Assembly (NCBI GenBank): GCA_029552545.1
Contig: JAKPDO010000047.1
Coordinates: forward strand, 62,001 to 126,000
Source of the DNA: Planctomycetota bacterium
GTDB lineage: Bacteria > Planctomycetota > Phycisphaerae > Sedimentisphaerales > Anaerohalosphaeraceae
Direction of reading: 5' to 3'
DNA: 64,000 nucleotides
In this document: positions 18,157-27,641 of the stretch, in pieces
Numbering within the stretch: the stretch's first letter is position 1
How the letters are laid out: each line of letters begins with the position of its first letter
Notes under the pieces: model-generated
What the model saw: the letters and a program-made list of their open reading frames with translations, nothing else
What the model was told of the DNA's origin: nothing
The model's database searches: none
Program-made: the position numbers and the translations under genes

Positions 18157-19988
18157 TTTGGCTCCTCCACGGCCTTTTCCGACAAGACAGCCGCCGCCTT
18201 AACGGCATAGGCCAGAAGCACCAGACCGACTAATCCGCAGGCACACAGACAAACCGCTTTCATCCAGGGACGAAAAACAAAGGAGAAATTAAACGCCCAG
18301 ACATACAGGCGGCTCAATCCCTGCAGTTGGACCATTGGTACGAACCGCTCCATCCCGGCTATAGGGGAATCCGCCGGCACAGGGGCAAAAAAGAACGGCG
18401 AATCCGTCGTGTGGCAGTCTGCACAGCCCAATGTACCGAGGGCCTGCTTGGAGGGCCGGACATCGTGAGCAATCGGCCAGGCATAGGGTTCCGCGGCAGG
18501 ATGGTCGGTACTGACCAGCGCATCCGCCTCGAGGCAGTACAGCCGTCCGCCGCAGATATAGACCGGTTGTTTCGCTGAATCGGAGGGCGTCAGCCGACGA
18601 AGCACCTCGGCAATCTGTTCCTCTGTGAGGACTCGCCAGTCATTGACCCGTTCGGCATCGGCGGCAAGAATCGAACCGGCCGCCTTGAGCACCTCCGCCG
18701 GCGGCAGGGGCAAGACACTATCTCCTTCGAGCAATCCCCAATAGGCAGGCCAGAACAGCCGGTGCGGACCGATTTTTCCGTCGTGCCCTTTCAGAAAGAC
18801 CGGGCCGTACACCTTCGGCAGCCGCAGGTCCATCGAATGCTTGCCGTGCAGCCCGATTTTATGCATACGGGCCGTTCGCCACTGAGCGATCTCCTGTTGA
18901 GGCCAAAGACTTGTATGACAGGCCGTACAGGTGAGTTTTTCAAAATGAATGGTGGGAATCCCGCGGTGAAGCGGCTTGGGAGCCCCCAGCCGGCCTGCAT
19001 CCGGCTCGACAGCTGATGTGCCCAGATGACAGCCCTCGCAGGTGAGCGAGGCCAAACGGGGGTCGCTCATTTCATATCCGCGGTTGATTTTGTGATCCCG
19101 GCCGTGCCGGTGACAGTCCGTACAGCTCAGCCCGGATTTCAGATGGACATCTTCGTCTTCCGTCCAGATATCCGATTCTCCGAGTTTGAGATTCTGATTG
19201 GAATGACAGAAATAACACCGTTCAGGTGGACAGATTCGGCTGATATCGAAAAAGACCTGTCCTTCCTTGTTAAAGATTCCTTCCCGATAATGGGTCGTGA
19301 TTCCTTCATCAAATTCCGGGTCAAAGAAATCAGACAGAGCGGAGGCGGTTCCGTTGACGACAGCCAGCCCGCTGGATGCGGCGGCAATCCAACGGTAATT
19401 CTGTCGAGCCGCCTGGAGAGCCGCTGTATTTAAATCCTGCCGATTGTCCCGATTGTGACAGGCCAGACAGTTGATTTCATATTTGCCGCTGATTTCCTGG
19501 CGGGTAACCAGTCGAGGATTTTGGGGGTCCGCCGGGAGCTCGCCGTATCCGCCGCCGGGCAGATGGGTGCCGAACTCATTCAGATAATCCCACCCGCTCA
19601 GCCCGACCTGCTCCGGAGGAAAGGCCCCCTTCCAGCCGCGGGGAGAAATAGGAATCTGGGTCCGGGTGCGGACATCCCGCAGCACCCAGGGCTGACCGGG
19701 ACGGCCCGGTGCGTCTTTGGGCTGCGGACCGGGAAAATGCCAGCCACCGGCTATAGTCTGATAGTCATGACACTGCCCGCAGGTCTTCCGCGTAGAAAAA
19801 GGACGGGCGGGATTATCCTGAGGACGAATCTTGACACCTTTCTCATCCAGCAGGTCAATCCAGTGTACATAGGGGCTTCGGTTGGCGTCATTGCCGTCCC
19901 CGAGCAGTTCGCCCTGTTCTGCGGCCAAGACCGCCCCTACAGTTGCAACGGCCAGCCATATAAGAATGATCTGCTTGTCGCTCTTCAT
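18153..19988 (-). CDS. Heptaheme cytochrome c, membrane-anchored
   Basis: A 611-residue exported protein with a signal peptide (LIWLAVATVGAVLAAEQ) and seven CxxCH heme sites, whose first Cys are at about residues 70, 174, 258, 289, 317, 354 and 522. A C-terminal helix (about 573-600) anchors it in the membrane. Many extra His residues could be distal ligands. ATG at 19988 is chosen because the signal peptide begins there and the upstream gene ends at 20008. It overlaps the membrane partner gene by 4 bases and follows an exported Gfo/Idh/MocA gene, hence a possible electron acceptor for periplasmic sugar oxidation. Confidence 0.88.
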   Translation of the reverse strand: MKSDKQIILIWLAVATVGAVLAAEQGELLGDGNDANRSPYVHWIDLLDEKGVKIRPQDNPARPFSTRKTCGQCHDYQTIAGGWHFPGPQPKDAPGRPGQPWVLRDVRTRTQIPISPRGWKGAFPPEQVGLSGWDYLNEFGTHLPGGGYGELPADPQNPRLVTRQEISGKYEINCLACHNRDNRQDLNTAALQAARQNYRWIAAASSGLAVVNGTASALSDFFDPEFDEGITTHYREGIFNKEGQVFFDISRICPPERCYFCHSNQNLKLGESDIWTEDEDVHLKSGLSCTDCHRHGRDHKINRGYEMSDPRLASLTCEGCHLGTSAVEPDAGRLGAPKPLHRGIPTIHFEKLTCTACHTSLWPQQEIAQWRTARMHKIGLHGKHSMDLRLPKVYGPVFLKGHDGKIGPHRLFWPAYWGLLEGDSVLPLPPAEVLKAAGSILAADAERVNDWRVLTEEQIAEVLRRLTPSDSAKQPVYICGGRLYCLEADALVSTDHPAAEPYAWPIAHDVRPSKQALGTLGCADCHTTDSPFFFAPVPADSPIAGMERFVPMVQLQGLSRLYVWAFNFSFVFRPWMKAVCLCACGLVGLVLLAYAVKAAAVLSEKAVEEPK

Positions 19989-20007
19989 AGACACGGTCGG
20001 CGGCTGA

Positions 20008-21372
20008 TTATACAGAAAACTCCTCGGATTTAAATTCCAAACGGCAGCCCTTTTCGACGGCCTCATTCACTTTCAGCACCGTCACAGCCGTCTCGTAGCC
20101 GACCTCCGCCGGACAAGTGAGTTTTTCGTTGCCGCGAACGGCCTCCAGGAAATTACGGATGTGCGGCTGATGATACGGGACATTCATCGAAACAGGCAGT
20201 TTATATTCCGCCGGCGCAAAGGTGCCCTCCCGAACATCCAACACCGCCTCCTCTTTTTGGGCATTATCCACAACGGGTCTGCCTTCGACCTTCTTCAGAT
20301 AACCCTTGGCAACCCAGGGGTCCCATTCTGCTTCCGGCACCCAGCTTTCCCGATAAACGCTGCCGCGATTGGCCGATTCGGAAATAAGCAGTGTTCCCTT
20401 GAGCCCCATAAAAGACTCGAAATAGCCGTTGGCGCTGTTTGTCGTGAGCGTCTGATAGAAGGCCCGCACCGGTCCATCCGGTGTCTGATATTCATAGACG
20501 GCCATCACATTGTCATACCATTCATGGTTTTTCCAGTAATCTATGCCGCCGCTGGCCATCACACTGCGGGGAGCCGCGCCCAAAAACCAGTTGTAAATAT
20601 CAATCTGGTGAGATCCGAGGTCCACAATCGGCCCACCGCCGAGCCCCTTAAACCATCGCCAGTTGCGGAACTGGTGCATATTCTTGAACCCATACTGATT
20701 CAGCACCGACTCCGGGATTTCCGAGCCGGCCGGCCAGTCCAGGTCCTCGCAGGAGGCCTTGCTTCGATTCCACTGGCCGTTGACGGTGGTTATCTGCCCG
20801 AGAAGTTTGGCTTCCTGAATATATTTCTCGTAGCAGTACCGATAGCGCGGGTTGCTTCGGCGCTGATGCCCGATTTGCAGCAGTTTGCCGGTTCGGCGGG
20901 CGGCCTCGAGCATCCGTCGGGCCCCTTCGAGCGTATTGCTCATTTCCTTTTCACAATAGACGTGAAGCCCTTTTTCCAGACAGGCAACCGTCTGTTCGGC
21001 ATGCCAGAAATCAGGTGTGGCGATAAAGACGGCATCCAAATCCGTCTCTTTGTCCAGCATTTCCTTATAATCCACGTACGGTCTGCCTTCGTGACCGTAG
21101 GCGGCCTTGTAGGCCTGCACACGCCGCGAAACTCGCCGAAGATTGACCTGCTCCCAGATATCGCAAATCGCCAGAATGCGAATGTTTGCCTCCGGTCCCA
21201 GTTTAATCGCCGCATCCAGAAGGGCCTGGCCCTGCGCTCCGGCTCCGATAAAGGCGACATTCAGAACATCTTTTTTGCCGTCCGCTCCGAGCGCCTTGCC
21301 GGAAACAAACAGCCCCGCTCCAATGGCGGCGGTTGCTTTCACAAACTCTCTACGATTGATGGAATGACTCAT
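20008..21372 (-). CDS. Tat-exported Gfo/Idh/MocA oxidoreductase with EKE motif
   Basis: A 454-residue protein with Tat signal INRREFVKATAAIGAGLF and nucleotide motif AFIGAGAQGQALL. The family EKP motif reads YCEKEMSNT: the Lys remains but Pro is Glu. The C-domain motif is GGGPIVDLGSHQIDIYNWF. It belongs to the planctomycete-expanded exported branch. The ATG at 21372 is chosen over an upstream TTG that lies inside the GGGAGG ribosome site. It overlaps by 4 bases with the isomerase-DUF1080 gene upstream and lies 19 bases before the heptaheme cytochrome gene. Confidence 0.9.
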   Translation of the reverse strand: MSHSINRREFVKATAAIGAGLFVSGKALGADGKKDVLNVAFIGAGAQGQALLDAAIKLGPEANIRILAICDIWEQVNLRRVSRRVQAYKAAYGHEGRPYVDYKEMLDKETDLDAVFIATPDFWHAEQTVACLEKGLHVYCEKEMSNTLEGARRMLEAARRTGKLLQIGHQRRSNPRYRYCYEKYIQEAKLLGQITTVNGQWNRSKASCEDLDWPAGSEIPESVLNQYGFKNMHQFRNWRWFKGLGGGPIVDLGSHQIDIYNWFLGAAPRSVMASGGIDYWKNHEWYDNVMAVYEYQTPDGPVRAFYQTLTTNSANGYFESFMGLKGTLLISESANRGSVYRESWVPEAEWDPWVAKGYLKKVEGRPVVDNAQKEEAVLDVREGTFAPAEYKLPVSMNVPYHQPHIRNFLEAVRGNEKLTCPAEVGYETAVTVLKVNEAVEKGCRLEFKSEEFSV

Positions 21373-21392
21373 TCGAACTTGCAACCTCCCTT

Positions 21393-22799
21393 TCAATTTA
21401 GTTCACGAATCTTAATATTCCGATATTCCACAGGGAACCCGTGGTCCTGGAATCCGATGTATCCTTCCGGCGGCAGGTCTTTGTAGGCAATGTCAAATTT
21501 GTTGGATGAGCCGTCCGGATTTTGATGAGCGGTTGTCCACTGCCGCAGGTCCATATCAATCATCGGCTGATGGTTCATGAAAACGCGGATAATAGGCCCG
21601 GCGGCAAGGATAGTCATACGGTTCCATTGGCCGGCCGGGTTGACCGGATTGTTTTGCGGAGCCAGAATGTCATAAATCGCCCCGCAGGTTTCCCGCCGGT
21701 CCACCGGTTTGCCGTACGAATCCATAATCTGCACCTCAACCCACGGCAGCCAGGTGCGTTCCGCCGCCCGCAGAAAGACACCGCTGTTCGTATTTTTTTC
21801 GACCTTGAAATCAAAATCGAGAATGAAATCCTTGTATTTGGCCTGCGTCCAGATGTCTCCTTTCCCCTTGCGGCTGAGGACACCGTTCTGATACGTCCAG
21901 CTGCCGGGATTCAAAAAGGCATTGCTCAAATCATCCTTCAAAAGATTCGGCCACCGCTCGGAAGCCAGACGGGCGGCTTCCTGTGTATAGAAAGCAATGC
22001 ACCGAGACAGCTGGGGGACATAATCCTCTTCCCAGTGATTTTCATATTCCAAAATGAGCGGGCCCTGATAGCCCTGTTTGTACAGCTGGGCCAGGGCCGC
22101 CCCGACGCGATTTTTGCCCTGTCCCCAAATCAAATCTTTGCCCTCGTCGATTTCCTTCAAATGCACATTATAGATTCGCCCGCTCAATTTCTGAAGCCAT
22201 TCAACCGGGTCGATTCCGCTTCGCACCCAATGGCCGATGTCCGGAGCCGCACCAATCCAGGGGCTTCGGTCCTGACAAATCGCGTAAACAATCTCCGGAT
22301 TCCAATAGCGGGTCGGCTGCGGATGATTGTGAATCGCCACGCGAATCTGATATTCCTGAGCAAGCCGGTCGAGCAGCTCAAACTGATCCAGAGAGGGCTC
22401 AGAGAGGATCACTTCAATCCCCATCGCTTTGGCAAATTCAAAGGTTTTCCGCATTTGGGACTCTTCGCTCGGAAAGCCGTACACCCCGAAGGTTTTGATC
22501 TGAATTCCGGCTTGCTGCAGTTTTTCAAGAACCTTTCCCCGCAGTTCCGCAGAAATCTCCGGGCCGAATCCGTCGGAAATCTCCGGACTGATGCGCTGTC
22601 CGGGAAAGGCCTCCAGCCAGCGCAGCCCCAGTGCAGCCGTCTGGTCAATCGTTTCAAAAAGCGTTTTATCCTTCATTGTCCAGGCCTGCATCCCAAAACG
22701 CCAGCCCTCATAGACATCTGCAGGAATCACCATCGAACGCAATTGCATCGTAAAACTCAGCATCATTCCGACCGCCGACAAAACGATTTTCCGCCTCAT
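21393..22799 (-). CDS. Sugar isomerase/epimerase TIM barrel fused to DUF1080
   Basis: A 468-residue exported protein with two domains. After a signal-like segment (IVLSAVGMMLSFTMQL) comes an AP-endonuclease-2-type TIM barrel (about 30-270) whose metal-site residues are visible in ILSEPS, AIHNHPQ, APDIGHW and NVHLKEID, with a closing Glu in ILEYENH. A DUF1080 domain (Pfam 3-keto-disaccharide hydrolase, about 285-468) follows, with SGVFLRA and the end GYIGFQDHGFPVEYRNIKI. Start ATG at 22799 follows GGAGG by 7 bases. Flanked by exported oxidoreductases within 2-4 bases, it suggests isomerisation and cleavage of an oxidised (keto) sugar outside the cytoplasm. Confidence 0.88.
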   Translation of the reverse strand: MRRKIVLSAVGMMLSFTMQLRSMVIPADVYEGWRFGMQAWTMKDKTLFETIDQTAALGLRWLEAFPGQRISPEISDGFGPEISAELRGKVLEKLQQAGIQIKTFGVYGFPSEESQMRKTFEFAKAMGIEVILSEPSLDQFELLDRLAQEYQIRVAIHNHPQPTRYWNPEIVYAICQDRSPWIGAAPDIGHWVRSGIDPVEWLQKLSGRIYNVHLKEIDEGKDLIWGQGKNRVGAALAQLYKQGYQGPLILEYENHWEEDYVPQLSRCIAFYTQEAARLASERWPNLLKDDLSNAFLNPGSWTYQNGVLSRKGKGDIWTQAKYKDFILDFDFKVEKNTNSGVFLRAAERTWLPWVEVQIMDSYGKPVDRRETCGAIYDILAPQNNPVNPAGQWNRMTILAAGPIIRVFMNHQPMIDMDLRQWTTAHQNPDGSSNKFDIAYKDLPPEGYIGFQDHGFPVEYRNIKIRELN

Positions 22800-22801
22800 T
22801 T

Positions 22802-24199
22802 TTATGCCTCCAGTTTCCATCCGTCCCGATAGGGCTGACGGACATATTGGTTGGCTTCTTCCACATTGGTTACCCGCATGGCCTCGCCGTCCCACAGCAG
22901 TTTCTGACCGGGATAAAACAGGGCCAGATTGCCCATCAGAACCATTTCTGTAAAGGGCCCTGAATAATCAAAATTGGCACTGGGCTGCCGGCCTTCCTTG
23001 CAGGCCTGAACCCAGTCCATTTCATGACTTGTCGTGACTCGAGGCAGTGTCCGCTCCGGCCGTTTGTATTCCTTCATTTTTGAGTAGGGAATCAGCTGCG
23101 GACCCTTGGCATAACAGCCGCACATCAGTTTGCCCTTGTCTCCGACAAAAATCACCCCCCCGCTGCTGTCGCCCATCCGCCGCTGCGGTTCCAGTTCATC
23201 CGGCCGCGGAGGCAGAAGCCCGCCGTCATACCAGTGCACCTGAACCTGCGGCATATCTTCGCGAGCCGGAAACTCAAAATGAATAATCGAAGCTGTCGGA
23301 TACGTTTCCGGATGCTCCAGATGCTTCCATTTATCCACACAGATTTTGGCGAAACTGCCCTGAACACTGGTCGCATATTTCAATTTCAGGGCCCAGAAAA
23401 CCGGGTCCATCGCATGACAGGCCATATCGCCGAGAGCCCCCGTTCCGAAATCAATCCAGCACCGCCAATCCCACGGATGATAAATCGGATGATACGGCCG
23501 CATCGGAGACGGTCCAATCCACAAATCCCAATCGAGGGTCGGCGGAACCGGCGGAGTTTCCGTCGGACGCAGTTTTGCCTGCGGCCAGACCGGCCGATTC
23601 GTCCAGGCATGCACCTCCCGCACCGGCCCGATGGCTCCGTCCCAAATCCACTCACAAATCAGCCGAATCTCTTCCCCGCTGTGCCCCTGATTGCCCATCT
23701 GGGTCACCACACCGTATTTGCGAGCGGCTTCGGTCAACACACGTGCTTCATAGACGGTTCGTGTCAGGGGTTTTTGCACATACACGTGTTTGCCGCGTTT
23801 CATTGCCTCCAGCGCCACCACCGCATGTGTATGGTCCGGTGTCGCAACAATCACCGCATCGATTTGGTCGCCCATTTCATCGAGCATCACGCGGAAATCT
23901 TTATATCGTTTGGCCTTCGGATACATCGCAAAGGTTTCCGCCGCATAGGCCTCATCAACATCACACAATGCCACAATATTCTCCGCACGGGAGGGGTCTT
24001 CGGCCTTGGGGTCGCAGACGGCCATCAGGTTGGCTTTTCCCATCCCGCCGACTCCGACACCGGCTATATTCAGCCGTTCGCTTGGGGGCTTGCGGTTTCC
24101 TCCCCCCAGCACAGAAGAAGGCACAATCGTAAACGCGGCGGTTCCGGCAACTCCGCGAAGAAAATCCCGCCGGCTGAGTAACCCTGTTTGCTTTTTCAT
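22802..24199 (-). CDS. Tat-exported Gfo/Idh/MocA oxidoreductase
   Basis: A 465-residue protein with Tat signal LSRRDFLRGVAGTAAF, nucleotide motif AGVGVGGMGKANL, the EKP-position motif VQKPLTRT (Gln for Glu, a common variant in this branch) and C-domain motif GTGALGDMACHAMDPVFW. It is the first gene of a run ending in the cytochrome and MFS genes, and stops 2 bases before the barrel-DUF1080 fusion. The ATG follows GGAG. The substrate is unknown; the GDMxCH motif class differs from the WGxHHIDIAHW class of other copies here, so it probably acts on a different intermediate. Confidence 0.9.
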   Translation of the reverse strand: MKKQTGLLSRRDFLRGVAGTAAFTIVPSSVLGGGNRKPPSERLNIAGVGVGGMGKANLMAVCDPKAEDPSRAENIVALCDVDEAYAAETFAMYPKAKRYKDFRVMLDEMGDQIDAVIVATPDHTHAVVALEAMKRGKHVYVQKPLTRTVYEARVLTEAARKYGVVTQMGNQGHSGEEIRLICEWIWDGAIGPVREVHAWTNRPVWPQAKLRPTETPPVPPTLDWDLWIGPSPMRPYHPIYHPWDWRCWIDFGTGALGDMACHAMDPVFWALKLKYATSVQGSFAKICVDKWKHLEHPETYPTASIIHFEFPAREDMPQVQVHWYDGGLLPPRPDELEPQRRMGDSSGGVIFVGDKGKLMCGCYAKGPQLIPYSKMKEYKRPERTLPRVTTSHEMDWVQACKEGRQPSANFDYSGPFTEMVLMGNLALFYPGQKLLWDGEAMRVTNVEEANQYVRQPYRDGWKLEA

Positions 24200-24220
24200 A
24201 CAGATTTCTCCGATAAATGA

Positions 24221-26290
24221 TTACCGAGATTTTTGCATCGCATTGAGCAATTCCTGAGCGGCTTTGGCGATTTGTTCAGACGGAGATGACTCCAGCAGCT
24301 TTTTTACAGATTCCTGACACCATTCCGGATGCTCAGAAGACAATTTTTGGCAGATTGCCAGAACGGCGGCCTGGGCCTCCGGACGAATCGACTCCTGCGT
24401 TAAGCATCCGACGGCGGCCTTGAGGGTCTGTTCTGACGGCACGTCCGCTAAAGACGCCAGCACAACCTTTTTCTCCTCCTCCCGAGGCGCTAGTCCCATC
24501 GCTTCCGCCAGCGTCGATGCCTTTTGCGGCAGCGGCATCTCAGACTGTCGAACCATCCTTACATACGCCCGGAAAGCCAGCACGCGGCGGGACTCACTCT
24601 TGCCCTCCGCTGACCATCGCTTCATTTCCTCTGTCACCTCCGGTCCGGGCCATTCAGTCAGAGCCCGAAAGGCTGCTTCCTGAAGATCCGCATTCTCCGA
24701 CTGTAGTCCTTTTCGCAAAACCTCCAGAGAATCCGGATCGCCCAGACGTCCGAGGATTTGGTAAACGGCGGCGGTTTTCTGAGGACCGGCTCCGGCAAGC
24801 AGCGGCAAAAACGGCTTGGCCCGTCCCGTTCGTTCAGATTGTTTGGAAGCCGCGGTTACCATCAGTTTAATCACCTCTGCATCCGAAGTTTCGAGCAAAT
24901 GCGTCATCCGGGATATATCCTCCGGTCCAGCCAGAGCAGCAAGGGACTCCATCGCCACCCGACGGACGGGACGGCTGCCGACAGAGGCGGCCTTCAGAAT
25001 CGGCGAAAAGGCCTCTCGTACCCCTCGGCGTCCGGCCGCAAGAAGCAGCTCAGCCGTTTGGGCAGATTGAGCTTCCGCTGTAAAATCTATTTTTTCAAGC
25101 AATTGGGCGATAGCCGCATCCGTTTGGGGGTCCGGCAGACGTTCCAGAGCCGTTTGAGCCGCCTGACGAATCCGCCGTTCGGTCGTTTGTGCGGCCGTTT
25201 GCGCCAACGGTGGAATACAGGAAGCATCCCCGACAACCGACAAGGTTTCCAAGGCCGCCAAGACTACCTCCGGCGACGAAGCAGAAAGAGCGGAGAGAGC
25301 CGTTTCTTTGGCACCGAAAGACTTTGCCTCACCCAGAGCCGTCAAAAACTGCACTTGCTCCCATTCCGGCAAAGAAGACATCTTCTGTCCAGCCCTCTGG
25401 ATTACAGCCGGCCGATTCAGCCGACAGGCCCACAGCAGACAAACTGTTCGAATCTGGGCGTCTTCGCCCTCAAGCTCTTCCAGCATCAGACGGTCCGCCT
25501 GCTCCGGCGGTATGGACTGCAGAAGTCCCTGCAGGGCCGCTGAACGAAGCAGTCCGGACAAGTCTTTTTTCGCATAGACTTTCTGGAAAAGGGATGCCGC
25601 TTCTGCTTTTTGACCGGATTGGAGCCGTTTTTCCGCACACGACAACAGCACATCGTACGCCCGGGGCTTTAAGGCCGGCAGAATCTTTTCCATTTGTTTT
25701 TCGAGAGCCGCTGCGGCCTCGGAGGTTCCGATTTGTCCCAAAGCCGACAGGGCCGTCTCCGCTACCGCCTGATTTTCATCCGCCGCATAAGGAGCAATCG
25801 CTTCCGCCGCCGTTTGAGTCCTGCGAAGCCCCAGCGACGTCAGCAGCCCAATCCGGACAGAAACCTCCGAAGACGCCAGATGCTCCAGCAGCGTTTTATC
25901 GGCCTGTGCATCAGGAATTCGAACCAGGGCATACTGAGCCAGCGCCGCCGTTTTTGGGTCTTTCAGCAGCCCTGCCAGCGCCGGAACAGAACGGGCCGAG
26001 CCGATAACACTCAGCTGCCGGCAGATAAAATCTTTCAGAGCAAACGAACAATCCGATTGAAGCACCTCCAGCAAAACCGCTTCGGCCTTGGCCAGCTCCT
26101 CCGGCGAGTTGTAAACAGCTTTTATCTGGTTCTCGATGTCCGTCAGAATGCGCCGACTTTGACCGAAGTCATACTGCCGAGATTGCTCCAGAAGGGCCCG
26201 AAGTGCCGCTGCATCCAGCGAGACCCCCAGACTCACATTCGACAGACCAATCAGTATTCCGAAAAACAGCATCCAGAAACTTCTTTTCAT
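24221..26290 (-). CDS. Exported HEAT-repeat protein
   Basis: A 689-residue protein: signal peptide (SFWMLFFGILIGLSNVSLG) followed by helical HEAT/PBS-lyase-like repeats nearly to the end, for example SARSVPALAGLLKDPKTAAL, ALSALGQIGTSEAAAAL and PVRRVAMESLAALAG. No catalytic domain is visible. ATG at 26290 is chosen because AAAGGA is 9 bases before it; an ATG three codons upstream touches that site. It sits 15 bases after one oxidoreductase gene and 21 bases before another, so it may be a scaffold in the exported carbohydrate system. I cannot give a function. Confidence 0.85.
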   Translation of the reverse strand: MKRSFWMLFFGILIGLSNVSLGVSLDAAALRALLEQSRQYDFGQSRRILTDIENQIKAVYNSPEELAKAEAVLLEVLQSDCSFALKDFICRQLSVIGSARSVPALAGLLKDPKTAALAQYALVRIPDAQADKTLLEHLASSEVSVRIGLLTSLGLRRTQTAAEAIAPYAADENQAVAETALSALGQIGTSEAAAALEKQMEKILPALKPRAYDVLLSCAEKRLQSGQKAEAASLFQKVYAKKDLSGLLRSAALQGLLQSIPPEQADRLMLEELEGEDAQIRTVCLLWACRLNRPAVIQRAGQKMSSLPEWEQVQFLTALGEAKSFGAKETALSALSASSPEVVLAALETLSVVGDASCIPPLAQTAAQTTERRIRQAAQTALERLPDPQTDAAIAQLLEKIDFTAEAQSAQTAELLLAAGRRGVREAFSPILKAASVGSRPVRRVAMESLAALAGPEDISRMTHLLETSDAEVIKLMVTAASKQSERTGRAKPFLPLLAGAGPQKTAAVYQILGRLGDPDSLEVLRKGLQSENADLQEAAFRALTEWPGPEVTEEMKRWSAEGKSESRRVLAFRAYVRMVRQSEMPLPQKASTLAEAMGLAPREEEKKVVLASLADVPSEQTLKAAVGCLTQESIRPEAQAAVLAICQKLSSEHPEWCQESVKKLLESSPSEQIAKAAQELLNAMQKSR

Positions 26291-26305
26291 CGGATTCATT
26301 CCTTT

Positions 26306-27628
26306 CTACAGATGCCAAGGACTTCTCATTGAACGGCTGAGCAGACGGGAGGCCTGCGGGTCATTCAAAATCGTTTCGGTTTTGGGGTCCCATTTAATTT
26401 TGCGGCCCAGAAGCATCGCAATCTCCCCCAAGAGACCGACGGTAATCGAACGGTGCGCGACTTCCGCCGGTGCCGCCGTCCTGCCCCGGCTTTTGATGCA
26501 GTCAATAAAATTGCCGTGATGTCCGGAGGGGCTGAAAAACAGACGTGTTTCGTTGGGGCCGATTTTTTCCCGAAGAATCTTTGGATCGGATGCCTCCAGC
26601 ACATCGCCGCGGTCCACGTGTATCCAGCCGAGCTCGCCGTACCAGGTTGTCCCCATTCCTTTGGGCAGACGGGAAGCGTTGGCCACCTTCATCTGCAATC
26701 CGTTCTCGTATCGGCAGACGAACTCATATTCGTAGGGAGTATCATAAATCCCGTCCTGATAGTATTTGCCCTGCCCTTCGACCTCACAGGGACCTGTCAG
26801 GTCCAATCCCAGTCCCCAGTGGGCAATATCAATGTGATGTCCCGCCCAGTCGGTTAACTGCCCGCCGGAGTAATCCATAATCCAGCGCCAATCCCAATGA
26901 ACGCCCCCGTGTCCGAAATCCTGATAGGGCCGCCAGGGAGCCGGTCCCAGCCACATCTCATAATCAAACCCGTTTGGTACGGGCAGAGGCTGAAAGGAAG
27001 GACTGTTGGGGTTTCCATCCGGCAGCCCTACCTCCACATACGAGACCTTGCCGATGCGTCCGTTTCGAACCAGCTCGCAGGCCCGGTGAAAATTGGCCAG
27101 CGAGCGCTGCCAGCTGCCTGTCTGCCAGATGACGCCGTATCGCCGGACCGCCTCACAAATGGCGCGTCCTTCGTGAATCGTCCGAGCCAGCGGTTTTTCA
27201 CCATACATATCCAAACCGGCCTGAGCACAGGCGATTGAAATCGGCGCATGCCAATGGTCGGGCACGGCATGGCAGACGGCATCCAAATCTCCGCGGGCAA
27301 TCAGACGGCGAAAATCACTGTACACCACGCAATCTTCATTTCCGTACTTGCGGTCGATTTCCTCCTTGAGGGTTCGGGCACGCTGCAAATCCACATCACA
27401 AACCGCAACAAACTGCACCTGCGGAAAATTGTAAAGAAAAGTCTGGGCATTTCCGGTTCCCATGGCCCCGCACCCGATAACCCCCATCGCAATTCGGTTG
27501 CTCGGGGCTACGGCGCCGAACTTGCCGAGGGCGGAAGGGCGAATCACATACGGAAAAGCAATCAACCCCGCAGCAGCTCCGCAGGACTTCAGAAACTCTC
27601 TTCGACTAAATAAGTTCGGATGACTCAT
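26306..27628 (-). CDS. Tat-exported Gfo/Idh/MocA oxidoreductase
   Basis: A 440-residue protein with Tat signal FSRREFLKSCGAAAGLIAF, nucleotide motif GVIGCGAMGTGN, YGEKPLART and C-domain motif GGQLTDWAGHHIDIAHWG. It is a close paralogue of the products at 27642-28955 and 15056-16342 (shared WHAPI, NGRIG and APWRPY blocks). Start at 27628 is chosen to begin just before the Tat signal; AAGGA lies about 10 bases upstream, and a GTG one codon earlier is an alternative. It follows its neighbour by 13 bases in the same operon. Confidence 0.9.
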   Translation of the reverse strand: MSHPNLFSRREFLKSCGAAAGLIAFPYVIRPSALGKFGAVAPSNRIAMGVIGCGAMGTGNAQTFLYNFPQVQFVAVCDVDLQRARTLKEEIDRKYGNEDCVVYSDFRRLIARGDLDAVCHAVPDHWHAPISIACAQAGLDMYGEKPLARTIHEGRAICEAVRRYGVIWQTGSWQRSLANFHRACELVRNGRIGKVSYVEVGLPDGNPNSPSFQPLPVPNGFDYEMWLGPAPWRPYQDFGHGGVHWDWRWIMDYSGGQLTDWAGHHIDIAHWGLGLDLTGPCEVEGQGKYYQDGIYDTPYEYEFVCRYENGLQMKVANASRLPKGMGTTWYGELGWIHVDRGDVLEASDPKILREKIGPNETRLFFSPSGHHGNFIDCIKSRGRTAAPAEVAHRSITVGLLGEIAMLLGRKIKWDPKTETILNDPQASRLLSRSMRSPWHL

Positions 27629-27641
27629 CACCAACTTTTCC

